DNA of 33,885 nt from Pseudomonadota bacterium. GTDB lineage: Bacteria > Pseudomonadota > Gammaproteobacteria > Acidiferrobacterales > Acidiferrobacteraceae. This document shows, piece by piece, positions 25,509 through 33,042 of the stretch. The stretch lies in contig JAKBUS010000026.1 of NCBI GenBank assembly GCA_021841585.1, positions 1 through 33,885 of the forward strand, in the 5' to 3' direction. Numbering within the stretch: position 1 is the first letter of the stretch; every line of letters begins with the position of its first letter. Under the pieces are notes generated by a model that had not been told where the DNA came from, made no database searches, and worked only from the letters and a program-made list of their open reading frames with translations. The position numbers and the translations under genes are program-made.

Positions 25509-25979
25509 TTAAGGGCCGTGGCGTCTGTCCACTTTGGGGGCGATCTGCGCCGCGGCGTGCGTGGCGGGTGTGTTGTGACGCGCCGCCGGCGCGGGCAGGG
25601 CCAGAGACGCCCCTACTACCAGCAGGAGACCGCCCACGAGACCAAAATTCTTCAGGAAATCCCAAAAATGCGCGGCGCCCTCGGCATTGTCTCCGGACCA
25701 AAACCCGGGAAATCGCCAGAAGGGATGAAAGAGGATGGCGGTAATCACGCAAAACGCCGCCAGTACCAGGGATGCGATCACCGGGTGCCACATAAGGACT
25801 ATGCACACCGGCGTCGTAAATTCGATGACGATGCCGGCCATCAGCATGGCGCGCGCGCCCCCGAGTGGCGAGGTTTTGGCCTGCTCCATGGCCTTGTCCC
25901 AGTGCACGATCTTGTCGAGCCCACTGAACGGGAACAAGACGACGAGACAGACGCGCGCCACGATCGCAAGCGTGCTCAT
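25509..25979 (-). CDS. DoxX family membrane protein
   Basis: This small membrane protein of about 156 residues has four hydrophobic helices and belongs to the DoxX/DoxD-like family (VARVCLVVLFPFSGLDKIVHWDKAMEQ near the start, and the FHPFWRFPGFWSGDNAEGAAHFWDFLKNFGLVGGLLLV block). DoxX proteins are inner-membrane subunits linked to oxidoreductases or quinone chemistry; the exact role is unclear. The tail after about residue 135 is hydrophilic. CGGAG about six bases ahead supports ATG 25979, but ATG 25997 or 25985 would add four to six residues. It lies 48 bases downstream of the GMC oxidoreductase stop in the same operon and may serve as its membrane partner (inference). Confidence 0.85.
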   Translation of the reverse strand: MSTLAIVARVCLVVLFPFSGLDKIVHWDKAMEQAKTSPLGGARAMLMAGIVIEFTTPVCIVLMWHPVIASLVLAAFCVITAILFHPFWRFPGFWSGDNAEGAAHFWDFLKNFGLVGGLLLVVGASLALPAPAARHNTPATHAAAQIAPKVDRRHGP

Positions 25980-26027
25980 GACCATCTCCGGGTCCATCGC
26001 GAGATAACGATGCGCATCGTCATGGCC

Positions 26028-27599
26028 CTAGCCCAGTCGCGCGACGATGCCATCTGCCACACGCAGGGCATTGGCGACGATCGTAAGGGTCGGGTTGACG
26101 GCGCCTATGGAGGGAAAAAAGCTCGCGTCGGCCACATAGAGATTGTCGATCTCGTGCGTCTTGCAGTCGACGTCGAGGACCGAGTCCTTGGGATCGGTCC
26201 CAAAGCGCAAGGTCCCAGCCTGGTGCGCGGTACCGGCTATGGGGATGTCCTTCCCGAGATAGAGACTACGCTCCATGAGCAGCGGATGGACATCGGCGGA
26301 CTTCAGGAGCCGCTTCAGCTGTTGGCGCAGGCCGTGATGGGCCTCCATGTTGTTTTGCGCAAGATCCAAGACCGTGCGCTCGCCGTCGTAGAACACGCGA
26401 TTTTCGGCGCGCGGCAGGTCCTCGCTCGACAGCCAAAAGCCCAAGCTGCGATCGGCGAGCGCCTCGAACGGTGCCTTCGGCAGCCAATCGAGCCACTCGG
26501 GGAGCACCTCGCCCTGGACCTGCGGCGGCTGAGTCTTCGCAAGCATCTGGATGAGGCCGAGCGGGTAGCCTTGATCGGGACCGCGCACATAGAAGTCGCT
26601 GATGGCGAGCGTCTTTTGAAAGATTGTGCGGTTGGGGTGGCGCAAGAGGGCCATGAGTACGGATTGATTGTGGCGCATGTAATTGCGCCCCACCTGTCCC
26701 GAGCCATTGGCAAGGCCGTTTGGGTGGCGGTCGCTTGCGGAACGCAGGAATAGCAAGGCGCTAGACAGCGCGCCACAGGCGACGACGACGATATCGGCGG
26801 CATATTCCTCATGGCGCCCCTCGCGTGTCACATGCACCTTCGTGATCGCGCGCCCGGCGGCATCCGTTTCGAGTCGCGACACATAGGCCCCGGTGAGGAG
26901 TGTGAGGTGGTTTGGGTAGGCGGCCAAAGCCGGATCGACGCAAACGACCTGGGCATCGGCCTTGCCGTTGGTGGGGCAAGGGAATCCGTCGAAGGCCGCG
27001 CAGCGGATGCACGGGCTCGTCGGGGATACCACACCGTCCTTTTCGTCGAGCAGGATGCCAAGCGGGAGATGGAAAGGGTGGGCGCCGGCCCGACGCAGGT
27101 CTTCGGCAAAAGCCGCGATCTCCGGCTCGTGCTCCACCGGCGGAAAGGGGTAGGGGCCGCTTGCCGGCGGCTCGTTCGGGTCCTCGCCGCGCGCGCCGTG
27201 GACATGGAACAGTCGTTCGGCGCGGGTGTAATAAGGTTCGAAGGCCGAGTAGGGTAGGGGCCAGGATGGCGACAGACCGTCTGGATAGGGGATTTCCTCG
27301 AAATCACATTCGCGCAGGCGAAACAGCGCCGCGCCGTAGACCTTCGAGTTGCCGCCCACGAAATAGTGTAGCCCCGGGTGGAACGTGCGGCCGTCCGCCC
27401 CGTACCAAGTCTCCTTGGCCTGGTATTTCGCCTCGACGAATACCGCCTTGGCGTCCCAGTTTTCCGGAGAGCGCTTCAAGTAGCCGCCCCGCTCCAGCAG
27501 CAAGACACGCTTCCCGCGCGCCGCCGCCTCATGGGCCACCGAGCCGCCGCCCGGACCGCTGCCTATGACAATAAGATCGTAATGGTCGCGTGTTGCCAT
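26028..27599 (-). CDS. GMC family FAD-dependent oxidoreductase
   Basis: The 523-residue protein is a GMC (glucose-methanol-choline) oxidoreductase, which oxidises an alcohol or sugar hydroxyl using FAD. The FAD-binding motif GSGPGGG is at 13-19. The active-site pair is His459 in AGTAHQAGTLRFG and Asn502 in GAVNPTLT. A cysteine-containing segment, SPCIRCAAFDGFPCPTNGKADAQ, at about 196-218 is typical of one GMC subgroup and might bind metal. There is no signal peptide. AAAAGGA about nine bases before ATG is the likely ribosome binding site, and it lies in a dyad. It is first of five co-directional genes with the DoxX, cupin, lactonase and VOC proteins. Confidence 0.93.
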   Translation of the reverse strand: MATRDHYDLIVIGSGPGGGSVAHEAAARGKRVLLLERGGYLKRSPENWDAKAVFVEAKYQAKETWYGADGRTFHPGLHYFVGGNSKVYGAALFRLRECDFEEIPYPDGLSPSWPLPYSAFEPYYTRAERLFHVHGARGEDPNEPPASGPYPFPPVEHEPEIAAFAEDLRRAGAHPFHLPLGILLDEKDGVVSPTSPCIRCAAFDGFPCPTNGKADAQVVCVDPALAAYPNHLTLLTGAYVSRLETDAAGRAITKVHVTREGRHEEYAADIVVVACGALSSALLFLRSASDRHPNGLANGSGQVGRNYMRHNQSVLMALLRHPNRTIFQKTLAISDFYVRGPDQGYPLGLIQMLAKTQPPQVQGEVLPEWLDWLPKAPFEALADRSLGFWLSSEDLPRAENRVFYDGERTVLDLAQNNMEAHHGLRQQLKRLLKSADVHPLLMERSLYLGKDIPIAGTAHQAGTLRFGTDPKDSVLDVDCKTHEIDNLYVADASFFPSIGAVNPTLTIVANALRVADGIVARLG

Positions 27600-27603
27600 A
27601 TCG

Positions 27604-27625
27604 CTGGTATCCTTTTAGGTACCAG
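27604..27625 (-). promoter_or_regulatory. Dyad over the ribosome binding site of the GMC operon
   Basis: CTGGTA (27604-27609) and TACCAG (27620-27625) are an exact inverted repeat, with further partial symmetry inside. The AAAAGGA ribosome binding site of the GMC gene lies between the arms. It could be a repressor operator (GntR- or LacI-like sites have similar arms) or an RNA hairpin that masks the site. The element is seen; the role is inference. Confidence 0.35.
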
Positions 27626-27750
27626 TTGTCAGGGTAACACATTAGACGGCTAACTGGGATCGGCCTTTTATCACGAGGCCAAAATCACGCAAATCGCGCG
27701 ATGCATTAAGTGGCGCGACGCCGCCCCTTTGCGCGCGCAAAAGTTCTGAC

Positions 27751-27778
27751 TTTTCTATTTAAATAATAATTAATAGGT
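27751..27778. promoter_or_regulatory. AT-rich island, possible promoter
   Basis: This 28-base stretch is mostly A and T (for example TATTTAAATAATAATTAATAG) in GC-rich surroundings. It lies about 150 bases upstream of the GMC oxidoreductase start and 660 bases upstream of cyoA. TAATAAT-like boxes occur on both strands. It could be a promoter or a binding site for a nucleoid or regulatory protein; neither is shown. Confidence 0.3.
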
Positions 27779-28404
27779 AGCACGCGGCCCTACGAACGCG
27801 CCGTTAAGTCCGTTCGTGGTGCGCTGGATACTGCGCGATGTGGGCCTGAAGATCCCGCAGAGGATCTCGATATCGGCGTCTGATCTTGCGTCTGCCGACG
27901 GAATGGCTCCCGCTAGGGCTTGGCGCTCAGCAATGCCTGGAGAAAAATTGGCTTTATCCGCCGCTGATAGGCGTCACGTCCAAAGGTTGCGGTCGTGACG
28001 CGCCAAAAATGCCGTGGCCTCGAGACGTGCGCCACAAAATCATTTTATGCGGGGCTCCATGACAGGGCGGCTATCCCGTTCGTGGCCACCGGTTTTGCGC
28101 ATGGCAAGGGGTACGCCGTTTAGGCCAACGGGCCCTGACCGCTCAAGGCGCGAGGCATCGCAGCCGTTGGCGTTGAAAACGGTGCGCGCCTCGTCAATCC
28201 GGCGGGCGGTTTCTCTAAGGTCTTCTTCGGCGCGGTTTTGTAAAACGTCAACGGATTCTCGCGCCTCGTTGGGTTCGTGGCGGCGCGGCCGCGGGCGGTG
28301 CAATCATTCTTCAATCTTTCATGCCATTTTCTCGCGCGGGCCGTGACCTCCCATGACCGCCGGCTATCAAGCGAAAGGCTGATCAGCGGATTTTAATGCG
28401 GCGC

Positions 28405-28410
28405 TACAAT
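28405..28410 (+). promoter_or_regulatory. Probable -10 box of the cyoABC operon
   Basis: TACAAT matches the TATAAT consensus at five of six positions and lies 26 bases before the cyoA start. The -35 region is poor (CTGATC at 28379-28384 is the best, at 20 bases). This would give a short leader. Confidence 0.35.
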
Positions 28411-28436
28411 GGCACGCTCATTTGCAGGGAATGCCC

Positions 28437-29456
28437 ATGCCATTGCATAAAGGACGCCACCTTCGGCCGCTTTGGCTTGCGGCCGTCGCGTTTTTGACCG
28501 GATGCGCGCAGAAAGGCTATTGGCTCGCGCACCCCAAGGGCGCGATAGCGCGCACCGAGTGGCATACCACCATTTTGGATGTCGCGGTCATGGGGAGCGT
28601 GGTACTCGTGGCCGGCGGCTTGGTGGCGGCCTTTTTATGGCGATACAGGGTTGGGGGCAAGTCTCGGAGCTATGACCCCACGTTCACGGCGTCGCTTGTC
28701 ATAGAGGTGCTGGTGTGGGGCGTACCGCTCATGATCGTGGGGTACCTATCGTATTTTTCGGTAAAGAGCGTGTTTGCCACGAACCCCTACAATCCGCTCG
28801 CGGTGCGCCGAGCCGTGGCCCGCGAGGCGCGCATGAATGGGGCCTTCACGCGCCGCGCCGATCCGGCCGGGGTCAACGCTATAGATCCCGCGGCCCATCC
28901 CATGCGCCCCTTGCGCGTCGATGTCGTGACCACCGACTGGCAATGGGTCTTCATTTATCCAAAACAGGGGATCGCGACCGTTGATGAACTCGTGGTTCCG
29001 GTCCGCGTTCCGGTGAAATTTGATCTCACGTCCACGACTGTGGTGAACGACTTTTTTATCCCACAGCTCGTGGGCGAGATCGACATCATGCCGGGGATGC
29101 GCACCAAGCAAGGCATGATCGCGAGCCGTACCGGCAGCTACCACGGCTATTCCGATGACTTCAGCGGTGGCGGGTTTTCGTGGATGGGCTTCGCTACGCG
29201 CGTGACGAGACCTGCGCACTTCAAGGACTGGGTGCGGCGCGTTCAGAGCGCCAAAGATCATTTGACCGATACGCGTTTCACGCGCGTGGCCCAGCCGACC
29301 ATAAATCTCGCACAAAAGATTCGGCATTTTTCCCATGTCCAAAAGGGGCTTTTCGATCATATCATCGAACAGGTCATGGAGGGGCGGGTCTATCGAACGC
29401 CGTTGGCTATGACAGAAAGCATGACCAAGCCTATGAAGGTGCGGTTGATCAAGTAA
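28437..29456 (+). CDS. cyoA: Quinol oxidase subunit II (CyoA-like)
   Basis: This is subunit II of a bo-type terminal quinol oxidase, a 339-residue lipoprotein with a periplasmic cupredoxin domain. The lipobox LTGC gives the lipidated Cys22 if the start is ATG 28437, which is six bases after AGGGA (ATG 28431 is close to it). Two membrane helices follow at about 42-62 and 86-108, then the cupredoxin fold with DWQWVFIYP, TSTTVVNDFFIPQLVGEIDIMPGMRTKQG and DDFSGGGFSWMGF. No CuA ligand set (Cys-x3-Cys) is present, so it is quinol rather than cytochrome c oxidising. It is first in the cyoABC operon, 16 bases ahead of cyoB. Confidence 0.94.
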   Translation: MPLHKGRHLRPLWLAAVAFLTGCAQKGYWLAHPKGAIARTEWHTTILDVAVMGSVVLVAGGLVAAFLWRYRVGGKSRSYDPTFTASLVIEVLVWGVPLMIVGYLSYFSVKSVFATNPYNPLAVRRAVAREARMNGAFTRRADPAGVNAIDPAAHPMRPLRVDVVTTDWQWVFIYPKQGIATVDELVVPVRVPVKFDLTSTTVVNDFFIPQLVGEIDIMPGMRTKQGMIASRTGSYHGYSDDFSGGGFSWMGFATRVTRPAHFKDWVRRVQSAKDHLTDTRFTRVAQPTINLAQKIRHFSHVQKGLFDHIIEQVMEGRVYRTPLAMTESMTKPMKVRLIK

Positions 29457-29472
29457 GCTAAAGGAGCGTTGG

Positions 29473-31581
29473 ATGCTCGTTCATTATCCGGGTCCATGGA
29501 GCCCGCTCCTCGGGCGGCTCGCCCTGAAAGAAATCCCCTACCAGAATCCGATCCTTGTCTGGACCTTCGTGTTGGTGAGCTGCGCGGCGCTCGCGATTTT
29601 CGCGGCGATCACCTACCACAGGGCATGGGGCTACCTTTGGCGAGAATGGCTAACGTCCGTCGATCACAAAAAGATCGGCGTCATGTACTGCCTCGTGGGG
29701 CTTGTGATGTTCTTCCGCGGCTTTATCGACGGCGTCATGATGCGTACCCAGCAGGTCATGGCCGTGGGGCCGCAATCACCCGGTTACCTCGGGGCCTTGC
29801 ATGGTTACCTGCCGCCGTACCATTTCGGGCAGATTTATAGCGCGCATGGCACCATCATGATCCTGTTTGCGATCACGCCGATCCTGATCGGGATCATGAA
29901 TATCGTGGTGCCCTTGCAGGTCGGTGCGCGCGACATGGCCTACCCGTACCTGAACGCGGTATCGTTTTGGCTTACGGCATCGGCCACCGCTCTTGTCATG
30001 ATCTCGCTTTTCGTAGGCGACTTTTCCCATGCCGGATGGGTGGGCCTAAGCCCGCTTACCGAGCTTGCCTACAGCCCGGGCGTGGGGGTCGACTACTGGA
30101 TATGGGCGGTGCAGATCGGAAGTGTCGGCACGACGCTCGCCTCGATCAATATCATCATGACCATCATCAAGCTGCGCGCGCCGGGCATGACATGGACGCG
30201 CATGCCCATATTCTGCTGGACCGCGCTTAGTACGAGTGTCGTGGGCCTCAGTTCCTTTCCGGTGTTCACGGCGGCGGTGGCGCTTTTGAGTCTCGACCGC
30301 TATGCCGGGACGCACTTTTTCACGCCAGGCCTCGGCGGCAACCTGATGCTCTACACCGACCTCTTTTGGATATGGGGCCACCCCGAGGTGTACTACGTCA
30401 TATTGCCGGCCTTCGGCATCATATCGGAGATCGTGCCAACCTTTTCCGAGAAGCCGCTTTTTGGTTACATGACCATGGCCGCGGCGAGCATCGCTATCGG
30501 GGGCGTTTCGTGGTCTGTCTGGTTGCATCACTTCTTTACCATGGGGGCAGGCCCTGGAGTGAACTCGTTTTTTAGTATCGCGAGCATGCTTGTAGGCATT
30601 CCCACGGGGGTAAAGGTCTTCAATTGGGCATTCACCTTGTACCGCGGACGCATACGCTTCGATCTCCCCATGCTGTGGGCGCTGGGCGCCCTGGTACTGC
30701 TCCTCACCGGCGGCCTTAGCGGCATGATGCTTGCCATGCCGGCGATCAACTACACGGTCCATAACAGCGTCTTTGTCGTGGCGCACTTTCACAACATGCT
30801 AAACGTCGTGGGATTCGCGGCCATAGGGGGCATCAACTTCTGGTTCCCCAAGGTGTTTGGCTTCAAGTTGGACGAGCGCATCGGGAAGCGCGCTTTCTGG
30901 TTTTTTAGCGCCGGCACGGTGGTGTTGTTCGGCTCCATGTACGCGCTGGGGTTCATGGGCATGCCGCGACGCATCGACTACATCCCGTTCGTGTCATGGC
31001 GACCGCTTCTGATGAGCGAGGAGGCCGGCATATTTCTGTTTCTGATTGCGGCCTATTACATGATAAAGCAGATGTATGTCAGTATCCGCGACCGCGCGCA
31101 ACACCGCGTGACGGGCCCGGACCCCTGGCGGACGGCGCGTAGCCTCGAGTGGCTGACGCATTGCCCTGTACCGTTTTATAACTTCGCGCTTCTGCCTCAC
31201 ATAAACAGCCGTGATGAGTGGGCGTGGCGGCGCCAAAACGGGCTTGTAAACCTGCGCCCCGACCATTACGAAGACATCCATCTCCCCAACAACACCTTTG
31301 TTCCCATGCTGCTTGGGGCGCTGGCCTTCGGCCTTGGGTTTGGCATGGTATGGCGCATGTATTGGTTGGCGGGCTTAAGCCTCCTTGGCATCGTCGTGGC
31401 GGTGATCGCACGGTCTTTCGAGCCGGATTCCGGGCATACCATTCCCGGGGTCCGGATCCGCGAGATCGAGGAGACCCTTCCCGAGGAGCTAGACGGGATG
31501 GAGCCGGTTGCGGATGTGGCGGGCGGGGTGGTGGCCTTTCAGGCCCGCACAGCCCCGCGCGCCCCGGCGCAAGAGCCCTAA
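29473..31581 (+). CDS. cyoB: Quinol oxidase subunit I (CyoB-like)
   Basis: The 702-residue catalytic subunit of the bo-type oxidase reduces oxygen to water and pumps protons. Haem and copper ligands are seen: His125 (SAHG), His303 and Tyr307 (WGHPEVYY), His352-His353 (LHHFFTMG), His438 and His440 (VAHFH). The quinol-site residues Arg82, Asp86, His117 and Gln120 correspond to those of the E. coli enzyme, and Lys381 (PTGVKVFNW) matches its K-channel lysine. About 15 membrane helices are expected. AAAGGAG precedes the ATG. The final 90 or so residues hold the usual cytoplasmic extension plus an Ala/Pro-rich tail. The gene is complete. Confidence 0.96.
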   Translation: MLVHYPGPWSPLLGRLALKEIPYQNPILVWTFVLVSCAALAIFAAITYHRAWGYLWREWLTSVDHKKIGVMYCLVGLVMFFRGFIDGVMMRTQQVMAVGPQSPGYLGALHGYLPPYHFGQIYSAHGTIMILFAITPILIGIMNIVVPLQVGARDMAYPYLNAVSFWLTASATALVMISLFVGDFSHAGWVGLSPLTELAYSPGVGVDYWIWAVQIGSVGTTLASINIIMTIIKLRAPGMTWTRMPIFCWTALSTSVVGLSSFPVFTAAVALLSLDRYAGTHFFTPGLGGNLMLYTDLFWIWGHPEVYYVILPAFGIISEIVPTFSEKPLFGYMTMAAASIAIGGVSWSVWLHHFFTMGAGPGVNSFFSIASMLVGIPTGVKVFNWAFTLYRGRIRFDLPMLWALGALVLLLTGGLSGMMLAMPAINYTVHNSVFVVAHFHNMLNVVGFAAIGGINFWFPKVFGFKLDERIGKRAFWFFSAGTVVLFGSMYALGFMGMPRRIDYIPFVSWRPLLMSEEAGIFLFLIAAYYMIKQMYVSIRDRAQHRVTGPDPWRTARSLEWLTHCPVPFYNFALLPHINSRDEWAWRRQNGLVNLRPDHYEDIHLPNNTFVPMLLGALAFGLGFGMVWRMYWLAGLSLLGIVVAVIARSFEPDSGHTIPGVRIREIEETLPEELDGMEPVADVAGGVVAFQARTAPRAPAQEP

Positions 31582-31640
31582 AGCCCGGTCCCCGATGGCG
31601 CCCCGCGCATGGTGGGCCACTTAAATATCAAGGAGGTGCC

Positions 31641-32255
31641 GTGAGTCAAGAGGCCTATATCAAACCGGCGCATGCCGTGCTTTGGCAGTCCCACCCCCCG
31701 GGGCACGACGTGATTTCCACGAAAACATTAGGGTTTTGGCTGTACCTTCTCAGTGATTCCATGATCGTGTCGAGCCTGTTTGCGAGCTATCTCGTGTTGA
31801 ATCATCGCGTCAATGCCGCGGCCGGCCCCACCGCCGGCATGGTTGTACACCCCGTGGTAGCATTCTTTGAGACCGTGCTGCTGTTTTCCGGAATCCTCGC
31901 CTATGGTTTTGCGATGGTGGGACTAAAGCGCGGGGACAAAAAGGCGGTCTTGTCTGGGCTTGCCAGCGCCATCATTCTTGCCGTGGGCTTCCTTGTCATC
32001 GAGGGGGTCGATTTCGCGGGACTTGCGGGGCACGGCATGGTGCCCGAGCGCAGCGGATTTCTGTCGGCGTTTTATGCGCTCGTGCTCTATCATGGCGCGC
32101 ACCTCGTCTTCGCCATTTTATGGACGCTGGTAATGATAGTGCAGGTAGCGCGCGAGGGATTTACGGAAAATGTCGTCTACCGGCTCCTGAACCTGAAGTT
32201 GTTCTGGTTTTTTCGTAAGCGCTTCAACAACTACACCCTGCCCCTGATCCCCTAG
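31641..32255 (+). CDS. cyoC: Quinol oxidase subunit III (CyoC-like), C-terminus replaced by IS66
   Basis: This is subunit III of the bo-type oxidase, normally about 205 residues with five membrane helices. GTG 31641 is preceded by a strong AAGGAGGTGCC ribosome binding site. Family segments are GFWLYLLSDSMIVSSLFASYLVL, FFETVLLFSGILAYG, ERSGFLSAFYALVLYHGAHLVFAILW and the start of the last helix, LNLKLFWFF. After Phe191 (codon ending at 32213) the sequence leaves the family pattern and reads 13 residues encoded by the IS66 end, with a stop at 32253-32255. About 18 residues, most of helix 5, are therefore lost. The function of the truncated protein is uncertain. Confidence 0.93.
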   Translation: MSQEAYIKPAHAVLWQSHPPGHDVISTKTLGFWLYLLSDSMIVSSLFASYLVLNHRVNAAAGPTAGMVVHPVVAFFETVLLFSGILAYGFAMVGLKRGDKKAVLSGLASAIILAVGFLVIEGVDFAGLAGHGMVPERSGFLSAFYALVLYHGAHLVFAILWTLVMIVQVAREGFTENVVYRLLNLKLFWFFRKRFNNYTLPLIP

Positions 32256-32298
32256 GTCGCTTACGCTCCGATCCATCGCAATTGATGGAGGTGGGTAG

Positions 32299-32625
32299 GT
32301 GGCGAAGATCCGTAGTCATGAGGCCTGGCAAGCGCTCTTTGCCGAGTACGAGGCAGGCCAGGAGAGTGCGCGCGATTTCTGTGTTCGGCACGGCCTGCGG
32401 CTCCAGTACTTCTATCGGCGCAGCCTGGAGCTTTGCGGGCATTCGGCGAGCCGCCGGGGCCGAGACGGTCAATCTGCCGCACCCGCGGCCTTCGTACCGG
32501 TCACGGTGACCCCCCGGGACGTGCCGGCTCCGATCACGCTCACCATCGGCCGGGCCTCGATAGCATTGTCGCCTTCCGTGCCCCCGGCGTGGGTGGCGGC
32601 CCTCCTTACAGCCCTGGAGGGCTAA
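32299..32625 (+). CDS. tnpA: IS66 accessory protein TnpA
   Basis: This 108-residue protein is the first IS66 gene product (OrfA), needed for transposition; its molecular role is not well defined but it resembles a small DNA-binding protein. It opens with RSHEAWQALFAEYEAGQESARDFC, a helix-turn-helix-like stretch (about 5-45) of the type seen in IS66 TnpA. The middle is low-complexity and the end is LLTALEG. The GTG start at 32299 follows GGAGGTGG. tnpB begins four bases after the stop. Confidence 0.85.
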   Translation: MAKIRSHEAWQALFAEYEAGQESARDFCVRHGLRLQYFYRRSLELCGHSASRRGRDGQSAAPAAFVPVTVTPRDVPAPITLTIGRASIALSPSVPPAWVAALLTALEG

Positions 32626-32629
32626 GCCC

Positions 32630-32986
32630 ATGCGCATGTTTGTGGACCCCCAAGCCGTCTACCTGCACCGCGAATCGATCGACTTCCGGGTGGGGATCGA
32701 CGGGCTTGCCGCGCGGGTGGAGCAGACCATGGGCCTGTCGCCCTTGACCGGCGCGCTCTTTTTGTTCACCAACCGCAGGCGCGATCGCGTGAAGATCCTT
32801 TATTGGGACCAGACCGGCTTTGCGCTCTGGGTCAAGCGCCTGGAGGCGGCGCGCTTTGCCTGGCCGCGCAAGGTCTCCGATGTGATCCTTGCGCTCTCGG
32901 AAGACCAGCTCCAGTGGCTGCTCGCAGGCTATGACATCACGCTCATGAAGCCGCATCCATCCCTGGTGTATCAGCGGGTTTCTTAA
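32630..32986 (+). CDS. tnpB: IS66 accessory protein TnpB (Orf2)
   Basis: The 118-residue protein is the IS66 Orf2-like TnpB. The signature block is VDFRVGIDGLAARVEQTMGLSPLTGALFLFTNRRRDRVKILYWDQTGFALWVKRLE-like, seen here from residue 18 onward with FLFTNRRRDRVKILYWDQTG at about 44-63. It is of full family length and intact. It lies four bases after tnpA and 56 bases before tnpC. The exact role in transposition is unknown, but the gene is needed in studied members. Confidence 0.93.
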   Translation: MRMFVDPQAVYLHRESIDFRVGIDGLAARVEQTMGLSPLTGALFLFTNRRRDRVKILYWDQTGFALWVKRLEAARFAWPRKVSDVILALSEDQLQWLLAGYDITLMKPHPSLVYQRVS

Positions 32987-33020
32987 ATAAAAGTGCGGCC
33001 ATGGGGGTGCACTATCGATT

Positions 33021-33037
33021 CGATTATAGTATAATCG
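33021..33037 (+). promoter_or_regulatory. Palindrome containing TATAAT ahead of tnpC
   Basis: CGATTATA (33021-33028), one central G, and TATAATCG (33030-33037) form a perfect 17-base palindrome. The right arm contains TATAAT, a perfect -10 box, seven bases before the ATG of tnpC. It could be a promoter with overlapping operator, or an RNA hairpin. A matching -35 box is not clear. Confidence 0.35.
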
Positions 33038-33042
33038 TGGCT

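Larger units (their letters stand above)
27600..28436. other. Gene-poor region between the GMC operon and cyoA
   Basis: No convincing gene is found in this stretch of about 840 bases between divergent operons. It holds the dyad next to the GMC start, an AT-rich island at 27751-27778, and a probable cyoA promoter at its right end. A short plus-strand frame at 27816-27998 reads GLKIPQRISIS, reminiscent of LacI-type regulators but without the rest of one. Open frames at 28014-28346 (plus) and 28040-28303 (minus) are unrecognised and lack ribosome binding sites. The region may be a decayed regulator. Confidence 0.45.

Noticed and set aside
25455-26753. 432-codon plus-strand open frame
   Set aside because: It is antisense to the DoxX and GMC genes, which have clear motifs; it has no recognisable domain of its own.
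28014-28346. 110-codon plus-strand frame and opposing 87-codon minus-strand frame as genes
   Set aside because: Neither has a ribosome binding site or recognisable similarity, and both are Arg-rich as expected of chance frames.
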